The notes under the pieces are model-generated. The model was not told where the DNA came from. It worked only from the letters and a program-made list of their open reading frames with translations, and ran no database searches. The position numbers and the translations under genes were made by a program. A DNA stretch of 64,000 nucleotides from SYIM01 sp039800205 (GTDB taxonomy: Bacteria; Pseudomonadota; Gammaproteobacteria; Burkholderiales; Burkholderiaceae_E), in NCBI GenBank assembly GCA_039800205.1, contig JBDLRB010000268.1, forward strand, positions 6,445 to 70,444, in the 5' to 3' direction. Position 1 is the first letter of the stretch. The number at the start of each line of letters is the position of its first letter. Shown piece after piece: positions 8,188-17,269 of this stretch.

Positions 8188-9099
8188 TTACCGGCCGAGC
8201 TCGTTGAGTTCTGACAGGACCAACGCCAGCCCGGTCTGCCAGGCCGGCAGCGACACACCGAAGCGTGCTTCGAGTGCGTCGCAGCAGAGCCGAGAGTTGA
8301 GCGGGCGGGCCGCCGGGGTCGGGTAGTCGACGCTGGGAATCGATTCGACCGAGGCCACCCGTATCGGCTGATCCGGGGCGAGGCCGCGCCACTGGTCGAA
8401 GAGGGCCTGAGCAAAGCCGTGCCAGCTGGTCTGCCCGGCTGCGCTCAGATGGAACACACCGGAATCGAACGGGCCGCGCCGGCGTTCTTGCAGAGACTGG
8501 GCGACCGCATGCGCGGTGACTTCGGCGATCAGCCGCGCGGGCGTCGGCGCGCCCACCTGGTCGCCGACCACCCGCAGGTGTTCCCGGTCCCGACCGAGCC
8601 GAAGCATGGTGCGGACAAAATTCGCCCCCCGGCTGCCATAGACCCAGCTGGTCCGCAGGATCAGCCAGTCTCCACCGGCTGCGCGGACGGCATGCTCGCC
8701 GGCGAGTTTGGTTCGCCCGTAGGCATTGATGGGCCCGGTGGCATCGGTTTCGCACCAGGCGCGCGTGCCGCTGCCGTCGAACACGTAATCCGTCGAGTAG
8801 TGCACCAGCAAGGCACCGCAGGCCCGCGCGATCTGGGCGAGGACCCCGGGCGCCTCGCCGTTCACCCGAAGCGCCTGGGCCTCCTGGGTCTCGGCGGCAT
8901 CGACTGCTGTCCAGGCCGCCGCATTGAGGATCACATCCGGATTGAGCGGGGTGAGGTGCGCCGCGAGGGTATCGGGCTGATCGAGATCGGCGTGCGGGCG
9001 GTCAAGTCCGATGACCTGACCCAGGGGTTGAAGCGTGCGCATCAATTCCCAGCCCACCTGGCCGCGTGGCCCGAGTACGACCAGCCGTACGGGCGTCAT
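8188..9099 (-). CDS. rfbD: dTDP-4-dehydrorhamnose reductase
   Basis: 303 residues. It catalyses the last step of dTDP-L-rhamnose synthesis, NAD(P)H reduction of dTDP-4-keto-L-rhamnose. An extended SDR: the N-terminal glycine motif GPRGQVGWEL, STDYVFDGSGTRAW around residue 105, and the catalytic YGRTK near residue 129. It is the last gene of rfbB-rfbA-rfbC-rfbD, all on the minus strand. The product feeds O-antigen or other rhamnose-containing surface polysaccharide, but no glycosyltransferases are in the window. Confidence 0.95.
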   Translation of the reverse strand: MTPVRLVVLGPRGQVGWELMRTLQPLGQVIGLDRPHADLDQPDTLAAHLTPLNPDVILNAAAWTAVDAAETQEAQALRVNGEAPGVLAQIARACGALLVHYSTDYVFDGSGTRAWCETDATGPINAYGRTKLAGEHAVRAAGGDWLILRTSWVYGSRGANFVRTMLRLGRDREHLRVVGDQVGAPTPARLIAEVTAHAVAQSLQERRRGPFDSGVFHLSAAGQTSWHGFAQALFDQWRGLAPDQPIRVASVESIPSVDYPTPAARPLNSRLCCDALEARFGVSLPAWQTGLALVLSELNELGR

Positions 9100-9136
9100 T
9101 GCGGGTCTCCGTGGCCTTGAACGGCGCGGTCCCGAT

Positions 9137-9691
9137 TCATTCGAAGCATTCCGCGTCGTTCAAGCCGGGTGCCTGACCGTCCTTGGCAGACAACAAGGGC
9201 GTCAAGTCCCCGAGGGGCCAGTCGATGCCGATCGACGGATCGTCCCAGCGCAGGCAGCGTTCGTGCTCCGGCGCATAGTAGTCCGTGGTCTTGTACAGAA
9301 AATCGGCGCTCTCGGACAACACCACGAAGCCATGCGCGAAACCGGGCGGGATCCAGAGTTGACGGTGATCGTCCTCACTGAGTTCGACACCGGTCCACTG
9401 GCCGAATCGGGGCGAACCGCGGCGGAGGTCGACCGCGACATCGAAGACCCGCCCGTTCACAACCCGCACGAGCTTGCCCTGCGGCTGACGGATCTGGTAG
9501 TGCAGACCCCGCAGCACACCGCGCGCTGACCGGGAGTGGTTGTCCTGTACGAACGTTGCGTCAATACCCGTCGCCTGGGTGAAGGCTCGCGCGTTGAAGC
9601 TTTCGAAGAAAAAGCCCCGAGCGTCTCCAAACACTCGAGGCTGGACCATCAGGACCTCGGGCAGATGAGTGGGTGTAACGATCAGCGACAC
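9137..9691 (-). CDS. rfbC: dTDP-4-dehydrorhamnose 3,5-epimerase
   Basis: 184 residues, the family's standard length. A cupin enzyme that epimerises C3 and C5 of dTDP-4-keto-6-deoxyglucose. Seen: GDARGFFFESFN near residue 22, VQDNHSRSARGVLRGLHYQ near 48-66 with the catalytic histidine, VFDVAVDLRRGSPRFGQW near 85-100, and IPPGFAHGF. It starts 2 bp from the rfbA stop and is followed by rfbD after 37 bp. Confidence 0.96.
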   Translation of the reverse strand: MSLIVTPTHLPEVLMVQPRVFGDARGFFFESFNARAFTQATGIDATFVQDNHSRSARGVLRGLHYQIRQPQGKLVRVVNGRVFDVAVDLRRGSPRFGQWTGVELSEDDHRQLWIPPGFAHGFVVLSESADFLYKTTDYYAPEHERCLRWDDPSIGIDWPLGDLTPLLSAKDGQAPGLNDAECFE

Positions 9692-9693
9692 GG

Positions 9694-10587
9694 TCAGAAC
9701 ACCCGCTGATCGAGCAGGCGTTCGAGATAGTCGCCATAGCCGCTTTTGGCCAACGGCCGAGCCAGCGCGCGCAAGGCCTGATCGTCGATCCAGCCGTTAC
9801 GCCAGGCGATCTCCTCGGGACAGGCCACCTTGAGGCCTTGCCTCTTCTCGAGCGTCTGGATGTACTGCGCCGCCTCGAGCAGGGATTCGTGGGTGCCCGT
9901 ATCCAGCCAGGCATCGCCCCGGCCAAGCACCTGTACGTCGAGTTGCCCACGTTCGAGGTAGATGCGGTTCACGTCCGTGATCTCGAATTCGCCCCGTGCC
10001 GACGGCTGGATCGTCCGGGCGATGTCAACCACCTGGTGGTCGTAGAAGTACAGTCCCGTGACGGCATACCGACTGCGCGGCTGCCGGGGCTTTTCCTCGA
10101 TCGAGATGGCCCGTCCGTCCTGATCGAACTCGACCACGCCGTAGCGCTCCGGGTCACGCACGGGGTAGGCAAAGACCGATGCGCCCTGCGGGCGCGCATG
10201 CGCCTGATCGAGCCGCTGCACCAGATCATGACCATGAAAGAGGTTGTCACCCAGTACGAGCGCCGACGGCCCGTCGGCGACAAAATCGGCGCCGATATGA
10301 AACGCCTGGGCGAGGCCTTCGGGCCGCGCCTGCTCGGCGTAGTGGATGTTGAGCCCCCACTGCTGACCGCTGCCCAGCAGCCGCCGGAATCCAGGCAGGT
10401 CTTCCGGTGTCGAGATCAGGAGAATGTCCTGTATCCGCGCAAGCATCAGCACCGACAAGGGATAGTAGACCATGGGCTTGTCGTAGACCGGCATCAGCTG
10501 CTTTGAAACGGCGAGCGTGAGCGGATGCAGACGTGTCCCCGCCCCGCCCGCAAGGATGATGCCTTTTCTGGATGAACGATCACTCAT
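9694..10587 (-). CDS. rfbA: glucose-1-phosphate thymidylyltransferase
   Basis: 297 residues. It makes dTDP-glucose from dTTP and glucose-1-phosphate, the entry step of the rhamnose pathway. Seen: nucleotidyltransferase signature GIILAGGAGTRLHPLT near residue 10, KQLMPVYDKPMVYYPLS, VLGDNLFHGHDL with the metal-binding aspartate, and IEEKPRQPRS. The start overlaps rfbB's end by 4 bp (ATGA), so the two are translationally coupled. Confidence 0.96.
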   Translation of the reverse strand: MSDRSSRKGIILAGGAGTRLHPLTLAVSKQLMPVYDKPMVYYPLSVLMLARIQDILLISTPEDLPGFRRLLGSGQQWGLNIHYAEQARPEGLAQAFHIGADFVADGPSALVLGDNLFHGHDLVQRLDQAHARPQGASVFAYPVRDPERYGVVEFDQDGRAISIEEKPRQPRSRYAVTGLYFYDHQVVDIARTIQPSARGEFEITDVNRIYLERGQLDVQVLGRGDAWLDTGTHESLLEAAQYIQTLEKRQGLKVACPEEIAWRNGWIDDQALRALARPLAKSGYGDYLERLLDQRVF

Positions 10588-11669
10588 GCGGCCTGTCCGG
10601 TGGGCGCGCCGATGCGCGCGTCATACTGTCGGGCGATCCAGTCGCGATAGGCGCCACTCTGCACGGAGGCCACCCATTCCGGGTGCTCCAGATACCAGTC
10701 GATGGTGCGCGCCATGCCCGTATCGAACCGGTGCTCGGGTTGCCAGGCGAGTTCGCGCTCGATCTTGCGTGTATCGATGGCGTAGCGTCGGTCGTGCCCG
10801 GGGCGGTCCGCCACGTATGTGATGAGGCGGGCGCGTGGACCCTGCGGATCGGGTCGGCGGGCGTCGAGACGTTCGCAGATGGTGCGAACGACATCGATGT
10901 TGGCCATCTCGCTTCGCCCCCCGATGTTGTACGTTTGCCCTGGCTGACCGTGGTCAAGCACGGTGCGCAAGGCCGAACAGTGGTCTCCGACATAGAGCCA
11001 GTCCCGCACTTGAAGACCGTCCCCGTAAACCGGCAGGGGCCGACCGGCGAGCGCATTGGCGATCACCAGCGGAATCAGTTTCTCCGGGAACTGCATGGGC
11101 CCGTAGTTGTTCGAGCAGTTGGTGATGAGGGTCGGCAGGCCGTACGTATGGTGCCAGGCCCGGACCAGATGGTCTGAAGAGGCTTTTGACGCTGCGTACG
11201 GGCTGTTTGGCGCGTAGGGCGTTGTCTCGGAAAAGGGCGGATCGTGCGGTTCGAGTGTGCCGTAGACCTCATCGGTCGAGACATGCAGAAACCGAAAGGC
11301 GGCCCGCTGATCGGGGGCTTGCTTCAGCCACCAGGACCGGCAGGCCTCCAGCAGGCAGAAGGTGCCCTCGACGTTGGTCTGAATGAAAGCACCCGGACCG
11401 AGGATCGACCGATCCACGTGACTTTCAGCCGCGAAATGAAGAATGGCTCGGGGTTGAATTCGATCCAGCAGGCCATCGATCAGGGCGCGGTCGTTGATGT
11501 CCCCGCGCACGAACTCGAAGCGGGGGTCGGCATCGATCGGCTCGAGGTTGGCCCGATTACCCGCGTACGTCAGGGCGTCCAGAACCATGATGGGCTCGTC
11601 GTTGACGCGCAGCCAGTCGAGTGCGAAGTTCGCGCCAATGAAACCGGCGCCTCCGGTGATGAGAATCAT
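10584..11669 (-). CDS. rfbB: dTDP-glucose 4,6-dehydratase
   Basis: 361 residues, an NAD-dependent extended SDR converting dTDP-glucose to dTDP-4-keto-6-deoxyglucose. Seen: GGAGFIGANFAL at the N-terminus, FAAESHVDRSI near residue 79, HVSTDEVYG near 130 with the Thr-Asp-Glu triad, and YAASKASSDHLV with the catalytic Tyr-Lys near 160. It is the first gene of the rfbBACD operon, with an AAGGA site 10 bp ahead of the start and a consensus -10 box further upstream. Confidence 0.96.
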   Translation of the reverse strand: MILITGGAGFIGANFALDWLRVNDEPIMVLDALTYAGNRANLEPIDADPRFEFVRGDINDRALIDGLLDRIQPRAILHFAAESHVDRSILGPGAFIQTNVEGTFCLLEACRSWWLKQAPDQRAAFRFLHVSTDEVYGTLEPHDPPFSETTPYAPNSPYAASKASSDHLVRAWHHTYGLPTLITNCSNNYGPMQFPEKLIPLVIANALAGRPLPVYGDGLQVRDWLYVGDHCSALRTVLDHGQPGQTYNIGGRSEMANIDVVRTICERLDARRPDPQGPRARLITYVADRPGHDRRYAIDTRKIERELAWQPEHRFDTGMARTIDWYLEHPEWVASVQSGAYRDWIARQYDARIGAPTGQAA

Positions 11670-11709
11670 GACGCGGACGTCCTTGAGCGAGGGGGAATTG
11701 ACCCATCCA

Positions 11710-11738
11710 ATTATAGAAGCCCCAGATCGCCTGACGGA
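11710..11738 (-). promoter_or_regulatory. promoter of the rfbBACD operon
   Basis: On the minus strand a perfect TATAAT (11710-11715) stands about 40 bp upstream of the rfbB start. About 16-17 bp further upstream the -35 is weak (CCGTCA or TCCGTC). The -10 is seen directly; promoter activity is inferred from its position and the short leader. Confidence 0.55.
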
Positions 11739-11830
11739 CGATCCGGGTTTGATTTTCGGTGCAACGTTTGACGCGGACTGAGGTTACACTTCGCAACAGA
11801 GGCCGTCAGGCCCACGACCGGAGGGAAATC

Positions 11831-13009
11831 ATGAACCTGAACTATTCTCGCGAAGAGTTGGCTTTTCGCGATGAGGTCCGATCCTGGCTCAGGGACAATC
11901 TGCCAAACGATTTGCGCGACAAGGTGCTCGAGTACCGGCATCTGGACAAGGATGATCTGCTGCGCTGGCATCGCATCCTTGCGAAAAAGGGTTGGGTGGC
12001 ACCCGCCTGGCCGGTCGAGTGGGGCGGAACCGGATGGAACGCGGTCGAACGCTACATCTGGGAAGAGGAGAGCGCGCTCGCCGGGGCGCCCCCCATCGTG
12101 CCGTTTGGCATCACCATGTGTGCCCAGGTGTTGCTTCGCTTCGGATCCGAAGCCCAGAAGAAGCACTATTTGCCGCGCATCTACAACGGCGAGGACTTCT
12201 GGGTGCAAGGCTACTCAGAGCCCGGCTCCGGGTCGGACCTGGCCTCGCTCAAGACGCGGGCCGAACGGCAGGGCGATCACTATGTCGTCAATGGCCAGAA
12301 AATCTGGACCACGCTTGGTCACTATGGCGACTGGATCTTCTGCCTGGTACGGACGGACCCCCAGGCGACCAAGAATCAGGAGGGCATCAGCTTCCTTCTG
12401 ATCGACATGAAGACGCCCGGCATCACCGTGAGGCCCTTGATCCTCATCGATGAAGCCCATGAGGTGAACGAGGTGTTCTTCGACAACGTTCGGGTACCCG
12501 TCGAGAACCTGGTTCATGAAGAGCACAAGGGCTGGACCGTGGCCAAGTATCTGCTGGGTCACGAGCGACTGAACACCGGCCGGATCGGCGCATCCAAGCG
12601 TGAGTTGCTGAAACTGCGTGAGGCGGCCGCCGTGACCTTGTACCGTGGCAAGCCCTTCCTCGAGGATGTTCGCTTTCGCGATCGTCTTACCCGGGTCGAG
12701 GTCGAGCTCGCCGCGCTCGAAATCACCAATATGCGCTTCGTTGACGAAATGCGTCAGACCGGGCGCATCGGGCCCGAGGTCTCGATGCTGAAGATCCGTG
12801 GCACGGAAATCCAGCAGGCGATTACCGAACTCGCCATGCAGGTGCTGGGCCCCCGGGCGCAAGCCTTCAGACCGATCGACTACGACGGCTTCGATCTGCT
12901 CGAGGGCGCTGTGGCCGCGCGGTATTTCAATTACAGAAAGACGTCGATTTACGCCGGTTCCAACGAGATCCAGCGCAACATTTTCGCCAAGATGGCCCTG
13001 GGACTTTGA
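11831..13009 (+). CDS. acyl-CoA dehydrogenase, large subunit-like
   Basis: 392 residues from the ATG at 11831, with GGAGGGA upstream; an in-frame Met at 11759 is rejected. Full acyl-CoA dehydrogenase fold with WPVEWGGTG near residue 59, YSEPGSGSDLASLKTRA near 130 and, at the C-terminus, YAGSNEIQRNIFAKMALG. The gene lies 3 bp before a second, more divergent dehydrogenase. Such pairs occur as PimC/PimD-type pimeloyl-CoA dehydrogenases and in steroid side-chain catabolism, where the two proteins form a heteromer. Substrate not determinable here. Confidence 0.88.
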   Translation: MNLNYSREELAFRDEVRSWLRDNLPNDLRDKVLEYRHLDKDDLLRWHRILAKKGWVAPAWPVEWGGTGWNAVERYIWEEESALAGAPPIVPFGITMCAQVLLRFGSEAQKKHYLPRIYNGEDFWVQGYSEPGSGSDLASLKTRAERQGDHYVVNGQKIWTTLGHYGDWIFCLVRTDPQATKNQEGISFLLIDMKTPGITVRPLILIDEAHEVNEVFFDNVRVPVENLVHEEHKGWTVAKYLLGHERLNTGRIGASKRELLKLREAAAVTLYRGKPFLEDVRFRDRLTRVEVELAALEITNMRFVDEMRQTGRIGPEVSMLKIRGTEIQQAITELAMQVLGPRAQAFRPIDYDGFDLLEGAVAARYFNYRKTSIYAGSNEIQRNIFAKMALGL

Positions 13010-13012
13010 GCG

Positions 13013-14161
13013 ATGAATTTCCAGTACACCGAAGAGCAGCAACTGCTGGCCGACTCGTTCGCCCGGCTGGCGCAGGAGCAATACGATTTCGAAGTCCGCA
13101 AGGCGATCATCGCTTCGCCGGCCGGTCACAGTCCAGCGATCTGGTCACAGCTCGCCGAGCTCGGCTTGCTGGCGGTCACCTTGCCGGCCGAACACGGGGG
13201 CTTCGACGGCGGAACCCTCGATCTGGTGGCCACCATGGGCACCATCGGCACAGCGTTGATGGTCGAGCCCTTCCTGCCGACGGTGGTCGCGGCCCGGCTC
13301 ATTGCCCGGGTGGGGAGCACAGCGCAGCAGGCGGCCTGGCTACCGAGCGTGGGGGCTGGGCAGGTGAAGCTTGCCCTCGCACACGATGAATCGGCGGCGC
13401 GCTACGACCTCGCACAGATTGGACAGACTCGCGCCGAGCGCGCGGGCCGGGGCTGGCGGATCAAGGGCTCGAAATCCATGGTGATTGGCGCGCCGCTGGC
13501 GGACCAGCTCATCGTATCGGCGCGCACTTCGGGCGAGCCCGGCGATTCGACGGGTCTCTCACTCTTTCTGGTGCCGGCATCGACGCCCGGGCTGTCGATG
13601 CAGACCTTGCGGACCCAGGACGGATTCAGGGCGGCCGATCTGGATCTGCGCGAGATCGAGATCGGCGAGGACGCCCTGCTGGGTGCGGCCGATCAGGCGT
13701 TTGATGCGCTGGCCGAGGTCATCGACTTTGCCACGGTGCTGGCCTGCGCCGAGGCGATCGGGGCGATGCAATCGGCCAATGCCGCAACCCTCGACTATCT
13801 GAAGACGCGCCGGCAGTTTGGTGTGCCGATCGGCAGCTTTCAAGCGCTTCAGCACCGTCTGGTTGACCTGTTCATTTCGGCCGAGCAGGCACGCTCGATC
13901 ACCCTGCTCGCGTGCGCGCGCTTTGATGCCGCAACGAAGGGTGAGATCAGTGTCCGGGAGCGGATGCAGAGTGTCTCAGCGGCCAAGCTGCGGGTCTGTG
14001 ATGCCGCCCGCCACGTCGGTCAGGAGTCGGTGCAGTTGCATGGCGGCATGGGGATGACCCAGGAAATGAAGATCGCACACACCTTCAAGCGGCTGACCAT
14101 GCTGGGTCAGCAGTTTGGCGATGCCGATCATCATCTGGACCGGTATGCGTCGTTGAACTGA
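13013..14161 (+). CDS. acyl-CoA dehydrogenase, small subunit-like
   Basis: 382 residues, a divergent acyl-CoA dehydrogenase family member that begins FQYTEEQQLLADSFARLAQEQYDFE and contains LPAEHGGFDGGTLDLVATM, TRRQFGVPIGSFQALQHRLVD-type helix (near 262-282) and VQLHGGMGMTQEM near residue 345. It follows its partner by 3 bp and the two probably form a heteromeric enzyme. The last 77 bp overlap the 3' end of phoR on the opposite strand. Confidence 0.87.
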   Translation: MNFQYTEEQQLLADSFARLAQEQYDFEVRKAIIASPAGHSPAIWSQLAELGLLAVTLPAEHGGFDGGTLDLVATMGTIGTALMVEPFLPTVVAARLIARVGSTAQQAAWLPSVGAGQVKLALAHDESAARYDLAQIGQTRAERAGRGWRIKGSKSMVIGAPLADQLIVSARTSGEPGDSTGLSLFLVPASTPGLSMQTLRTQDGFRAADLDLREIEIGEDALLGAADQAFDALAEVIDFATVLACAEAIGAMQSANAATLDYLKTRRQFGVPIGSFQALQHRLVDLFISAEQARSITLLACARFDAATKGEISVRERMQSVSAAKLRVCDAARHVGQESVQLHGGMGMTQEMKIAHTFKRLTMLGQQFGDADHHLDRYASLN

Positions 14162-15467
14162 CCGATTGCGCACCGCCGGCCGATTCGTCGGCCAGCAGCC
14201 GCCGGGCGGGCAAACGAATCGTGAAGGTACTGCCCGATCCCAGTTCGCTTTCGATCTTCAGACTGGCCTGATGGCGGTGCAAGATGCGCTTGACGATCGC
14301 CAGCCCCAGGCCGGTTCCACCTGTCTCGCGTGACCGGCTCCGGTCCACCCGGTAGAAGCGTTCGCTGATCCGAGGAAGGTGCTCGGGCGCGATACCGATC
14401 CCGGTATCGCGTACGCTGATCCACCCTTCGTCATCCCGAACCCGCCACGCGAGGGTGATCTGTCCGCCGTCGGGGGTGTAGCGAACCGCATTGGTCAACA
14501 GATTACGGATTGCGCTTTCGAACTCGGCCGGGATGGCCAGCACTCGTCGCGGGCCGTCGAAGTGCAGTTCGATCGTATGCCGTGGGCCGGAGAGTGTTCG
14601 TGCTTCGTACTCCAGCGACTGCAAGAGGCTCAGCAGGTCGACTTCGGCTTCGTCGGCGCGGTCGGCCGCGCGCTCCAGCGCCGAGAGCGTCAACAGATCG
14701 CTGACCAGGCGCCCCATCGTTTCACTTTGGCGAAGGATCGATCCGAGGTACTGCCTTCGCGAGGCCTCGTCAAGATCCAGATTGAGGAGCGTCTCGGCGA
14801 AGCCGGCGATGACGGTCGCAGGGGTCCGAATCTCGTGCGATACGTTCGCAACGAAATCGCTTCGCATCGCATCGAGCTTGGCTTGTTCGGTAATGTCCCG
14901 GGTGATCAGCAGTCGGTGTTCATCGTCTGCCGCATGCAGACGTAATTCAAAAACCCGGCCCGGGCGCTGAGGGAGTTGCATGCGGATGGCCTGAACGCGG
15001 CCGTCGCGGCGGTGCAGGGCCTCGATGAATTCAGGTTGGCGGATAAAGTGGTGAATCGGGGTCCGTCGGGTAAAGATGTCATGCAGCGTTGCAGCGGCCT
15101 GATTGCTCCACACCACGTGGTCGAGCCGATCCAGGACGATCAGCCCATCGGGCAGTCGATCAACCGCTGCGCGGATCCGCTCGAGTTCGGAGTCGAGTTC
15201 GGCATTACGATGCTGTTGTTCCCGGGACAGGCGGGTCAGTTGTTCGATCAGTCGTGTCCAGACCCCCCAGCCCAGCGGCAGGACGCGCTGGGTCGGCAGG
15301 GCCGCCCAGGCGCGCAGCCGATCCAGGTACCAGGTCTGGATCAGGATCGTCGCCGCGAGGGCGATGGCGAGTACGCCAAAGGCAATGACCGGCGACAGGT
15401 AGGCGTGCGCAAACCCGGCCACCAGCAGCGTGAGCGTGAGGATTGTGATCGACCGGCGCCAGATCAT
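14085..15467 (-). CDS. phoR: phosphate-regulon sensor histidine kinase PhoR
   Basis: 460 residues. Two N-terminal membrane helices (about residues 8-47) lead to a PAS domain (PDGLIVLDRLDHVVWSNQAA near 107), then the His-phosphorylation site FVANVSHEIRTP near 205 and an ATP-binding domain with NLLTNAVRYTPDGG, DTGIGIAPEHLPRISERFYRVD and GGTGLGLAIVK. It phosphorylates PhoB when phosphate is low. The C-terminal tail of about 26 residues is encoded antisense to the end of the acyl-CoA dehydrogenase gene. PhoB lies 15 bp upstream. Confidence 0.92.
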   Translation of the reverse strand: MIWRRSITILTLTLLVAGFAHAYLSPVIAFGVLAIALAATILIQTWYLDRLRAWAALPTQRVLPLGWGVWTRLIEQLTRLSREQQHRNAELDSELERIRAAVDRLPDGLIVLDRLDHVVWSNQAAATLHDIFTRRTPIHHFIRQPEFIEALHRRDGRVQAIRMQLPQRPGRVFELRLHAADDEHRLLITRDITEQAKLDAMRSDFVANVSHEIRTPATVIAGFAETLLNLDLDEASRRQYLGSILRQSETMGRLVSDLLTLSALERAADRADEAEVDLLSLLQSLEYEARTLSGPRHTIELHFDGPRRVLAIPAEFESAIRNLLTNAVRYTPDGGQITLAWRVRDDEGWISVRDTGIGIAPEHLPRISERFYRVDRSRSRETGGTGLGLAIVKRILHRHQASLKIESELGSGSTFTIRLPARRLLADESAGGAQSVSSTTHTGPDDDRHRQTADPAWSAA

Positions 15468-15482
15468 TCGATGAGCCCTCTG

Positions 15483-16169
15483 TTAACGTGGCAGGAAACG
15501 GTAGCCTCCGCCTCGCACGGTTTCGATCAGACGGTCGTGTCCAGTCCCCGCCAGAGTCAGTCGGAGCCGACGGATGTGGACGTCGACCGTGCGTTCCTCG
15601 ATATACACATGATCGCCCCAGACCTTGTCCAGCAGTCGGGCGCGCGAGAGGACGCGATCCGGGTGTTTCATCAGGAAATGCAGCAACCGGAATTCGGTCG
15701 GACTCAGCGAAAGGGGCTGATCGTCCGCGAAGACCCGGAAGGTATCGGGCTCAAGGCGCAGCCCTGCGATGTCGATCGGCTGCTCGACCGTGTCCGGCGA
15801 CGTTCGCCGCAGCAGTGCGCGCACCCGCGCAATCAGCTCCCTCGGCGAGAAGGGCTTGGTCACGTAGTCGTCGGCCCCGACGTCAAAGGCCTGGAGCTTG
15901 TCGCCTTCCTGCGCTCGGGCCGTCAGCATGATCAGCGGTATCGCGCGAAGCTTTGGATGCGCACGCAGATCGCGCGCCCAGTCGACGCCGGAACGCCCGG
16001 GCAGCATCCAGTCCAGCACGATGAGCTCGGGCGTGAGCAGGTCCAATCGCGCAGACGCCGCTTCGGCCGATTCGACGGCGATCGGATCAAAACCCGCATG
16101 ACGCAGGTTGACGACCAGCAGTTCTCGGATGTCGTCTTCGTCTTCGACGACCAGGATGCGTGCAGACAT
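15483..16169 (-). CDS. phoB: phosphate-regulon response regulator PhoB
   Basis: 228 residues from the Met at 16169, chosen because family members begin right before ARILVVEDE; a nine-residue extension to 16196 has no better ribosome-binding site. The receiver domain has the acidic pair in VVEDEDD, phospho-acceptor aspartate in LIVLDWMLPG near residue 53, and KPFSPRELIARVRALLRR. The C-terminal winged helix has LSPTEFRLLHFLMKHPDRVLSR-type sequence (near 154-175) and RTVDVHIRRLR. First gene of phoB-phoR. Confidence 0.93.
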   Translation of the reverse strand: MSARILVVEDEDDIRELLVVNLRHAGFDPIAVESAEAASARLDLLTPELIVLDWMLPGRSGVDWARDLRAHPKLRAIPLIMLTARAQEGDKLQAFDVGADDYVTKPFSPRELIARVRALLRRTSPDTVEQPIDIAGLRLEPDTFRVFADDQPLSLSPTEFRLLHFLMKHPDRVLSRARLLDKVWGDHVYIEERTVDVHIRRLRLTLAGTGHDRLIETVRGGGYRFLPR

Positions 16170-16259
16170 GGGAGGCGGGCGCCCCGGACGGCGCATGGGT
16201 CAGGAATCGTCTGAGATTATGACCCGATGATGACAGTGCGATGACGATTCGCTGCGCGA

Positions 16260-16922
16260 TCAGTCGCCCACGCTGAAGAAACTTCGGCGGCCGCGCAAAT
16301 CGCCCAGTTGCCGCAGCAGCACTGCGAAATCCTCGTCGTCGTCGATGGGGTTGAGGCGCTCGGTGTTGACGATCAGGATGGGCGCTGCGTCGTATTCGTG
16401 AAAGTAGCTGCTGTAGCGATCGATCAAGGCGCGGAGATAGACCTCGCTGATCTGCGCCTCCATCGAGAGGCCGCGCCGTCGAATCCGTTCGAGCAGCGTG
16501 TCGGGGGAGGCCTGCAGATAGATGACCAGGTCGGGGACGGGGGCCTGGGGTTGCAGGCTCGCGTGGATTGTGCGGTAGAGCTGATATTCGTCATCGTCGA
16601 GCGTCAGCCGGGCAAAGAGCGGGTCTTTGTCGAGCAGAAAATCACCCGTGACCGCGGTGGTGAACAGGTCTCTCTGGGCCAGGTCACGAAGCTGATTGAT
16701 GCGCTGAAACAGGAAGAAGAGCTGGGTGGGTAAGGCCCAGCGCCGACTGTCGCGATAGAAGCGCTCGAGAAACGGATTTTCGCCGGGCTGCTCCAGGACC
16801 AGGTCCGTCGAAAAGCGTTCGGCCATCTTTCGCGCGAGCGAGGTCTTGCCCGCGCCAATCGGGCCTTCGATCACGATATGTCGGAAGCGCTCGTAGGGGG
16901 AGGGGGTCGAAGATGTAGTCAT
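16260..16922 (-). CDS. deoxynucleoside kinase (deoxyadenosine/deoxyguanosine kinase family)
   Basis: 220 residues from the ATG at 16922, which shares ATGA with the end of the DUF486 gene. A P-loop kinase of the dNK family: Walker A GPIGAGKTSLARKM near residue 20, LEQPGENPFLERFY near 42, and the LID-like RIRRRGLSMEAQISEVYLRAL near 160-180. It phosphorylates a deoxynucleoside for salvage. The family sits next to folK and pcnB in many Burkholderiales. The exact deoxynucleoside preference cannot be decided. Confidence 0.88.
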   Translation of the reverse strand: MTTSSTPSPYERFRHIVIEGPIGAGKTSLARKMAERFSTDLVLEQPGENPFLERFYRDSRRWALPTQLFFLFQRINQLRDLAQRDLFTTAVTGDFLLDKDPLFARLTLDDDEYQLYRTIHASLQPQAPVPDLVIYLQASPDTLLERIRRRGLSMEAQISEVYLRALIDRYSSYFHEYDAAPILIVNTERLNPIDDDEDFAVLLRQLGDLRGRRSFFSVGD

Positions 16923-17269
16923 GATCTGAAGATGAAGTAGACCGCCCCCAGCATGCATAGCGCGGCCCAAAGGTAGTCGAGCTTGACGGGCTGGTTCATG
17001 TAGAGGATGGCAAAGGGGACGAACACCGCAAGTGTGATGACCTCCTGAAGGATCTTCAACTGAGGCAGGCTGAACTGACCATAGCCGATCCGGTTGGCCG
17101 GTACCTGCAGCAGGTATTCAAAGAGTGCGATGCCCCAGCTGACCAGCGCCGCGATCCACCAGGGACGCGCCGCCATGTCTTTCAGGTGAGCGTACCAGGC
17201 GAAGGTCATGAAGACGTTCGATGCGGTCAGCAGGAGAACAGTCTGCAAGGAAATGGGGATCGAGCTCAT
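16919..17269 (-). CDS. DUF486 family four-helix membrane protein
   Basis: 116 residues. Four hydrophobic segments (about residues 9-22, 35-50, 70-87 and 95-114) fit DUF486, a small relative of the drug/metabolite transporters. Seen: NVFMTFAWYAHL, WWIAALVSWGIALFEYLLQVP, PQLKILQEVITLAVFV and the final YLWAALCMLGAVYFIF. It is coupled by ATGA overlaps to folK before it and to the deoxynucleoside kinase after it, so it must be co-expressed with them. Function unknown. Confidence 0.85.
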   Translation of the reverse strand: MSSIPISLQTVLLLTASNVFMTFAWYAHLKDMAARPWWIAALVSWGIALFEYLLQVPANRIGYGQFSLPQLKILQEVITLAVFVPFAILYMNQPVKLDYLWAALCMLGAVYFIFRS

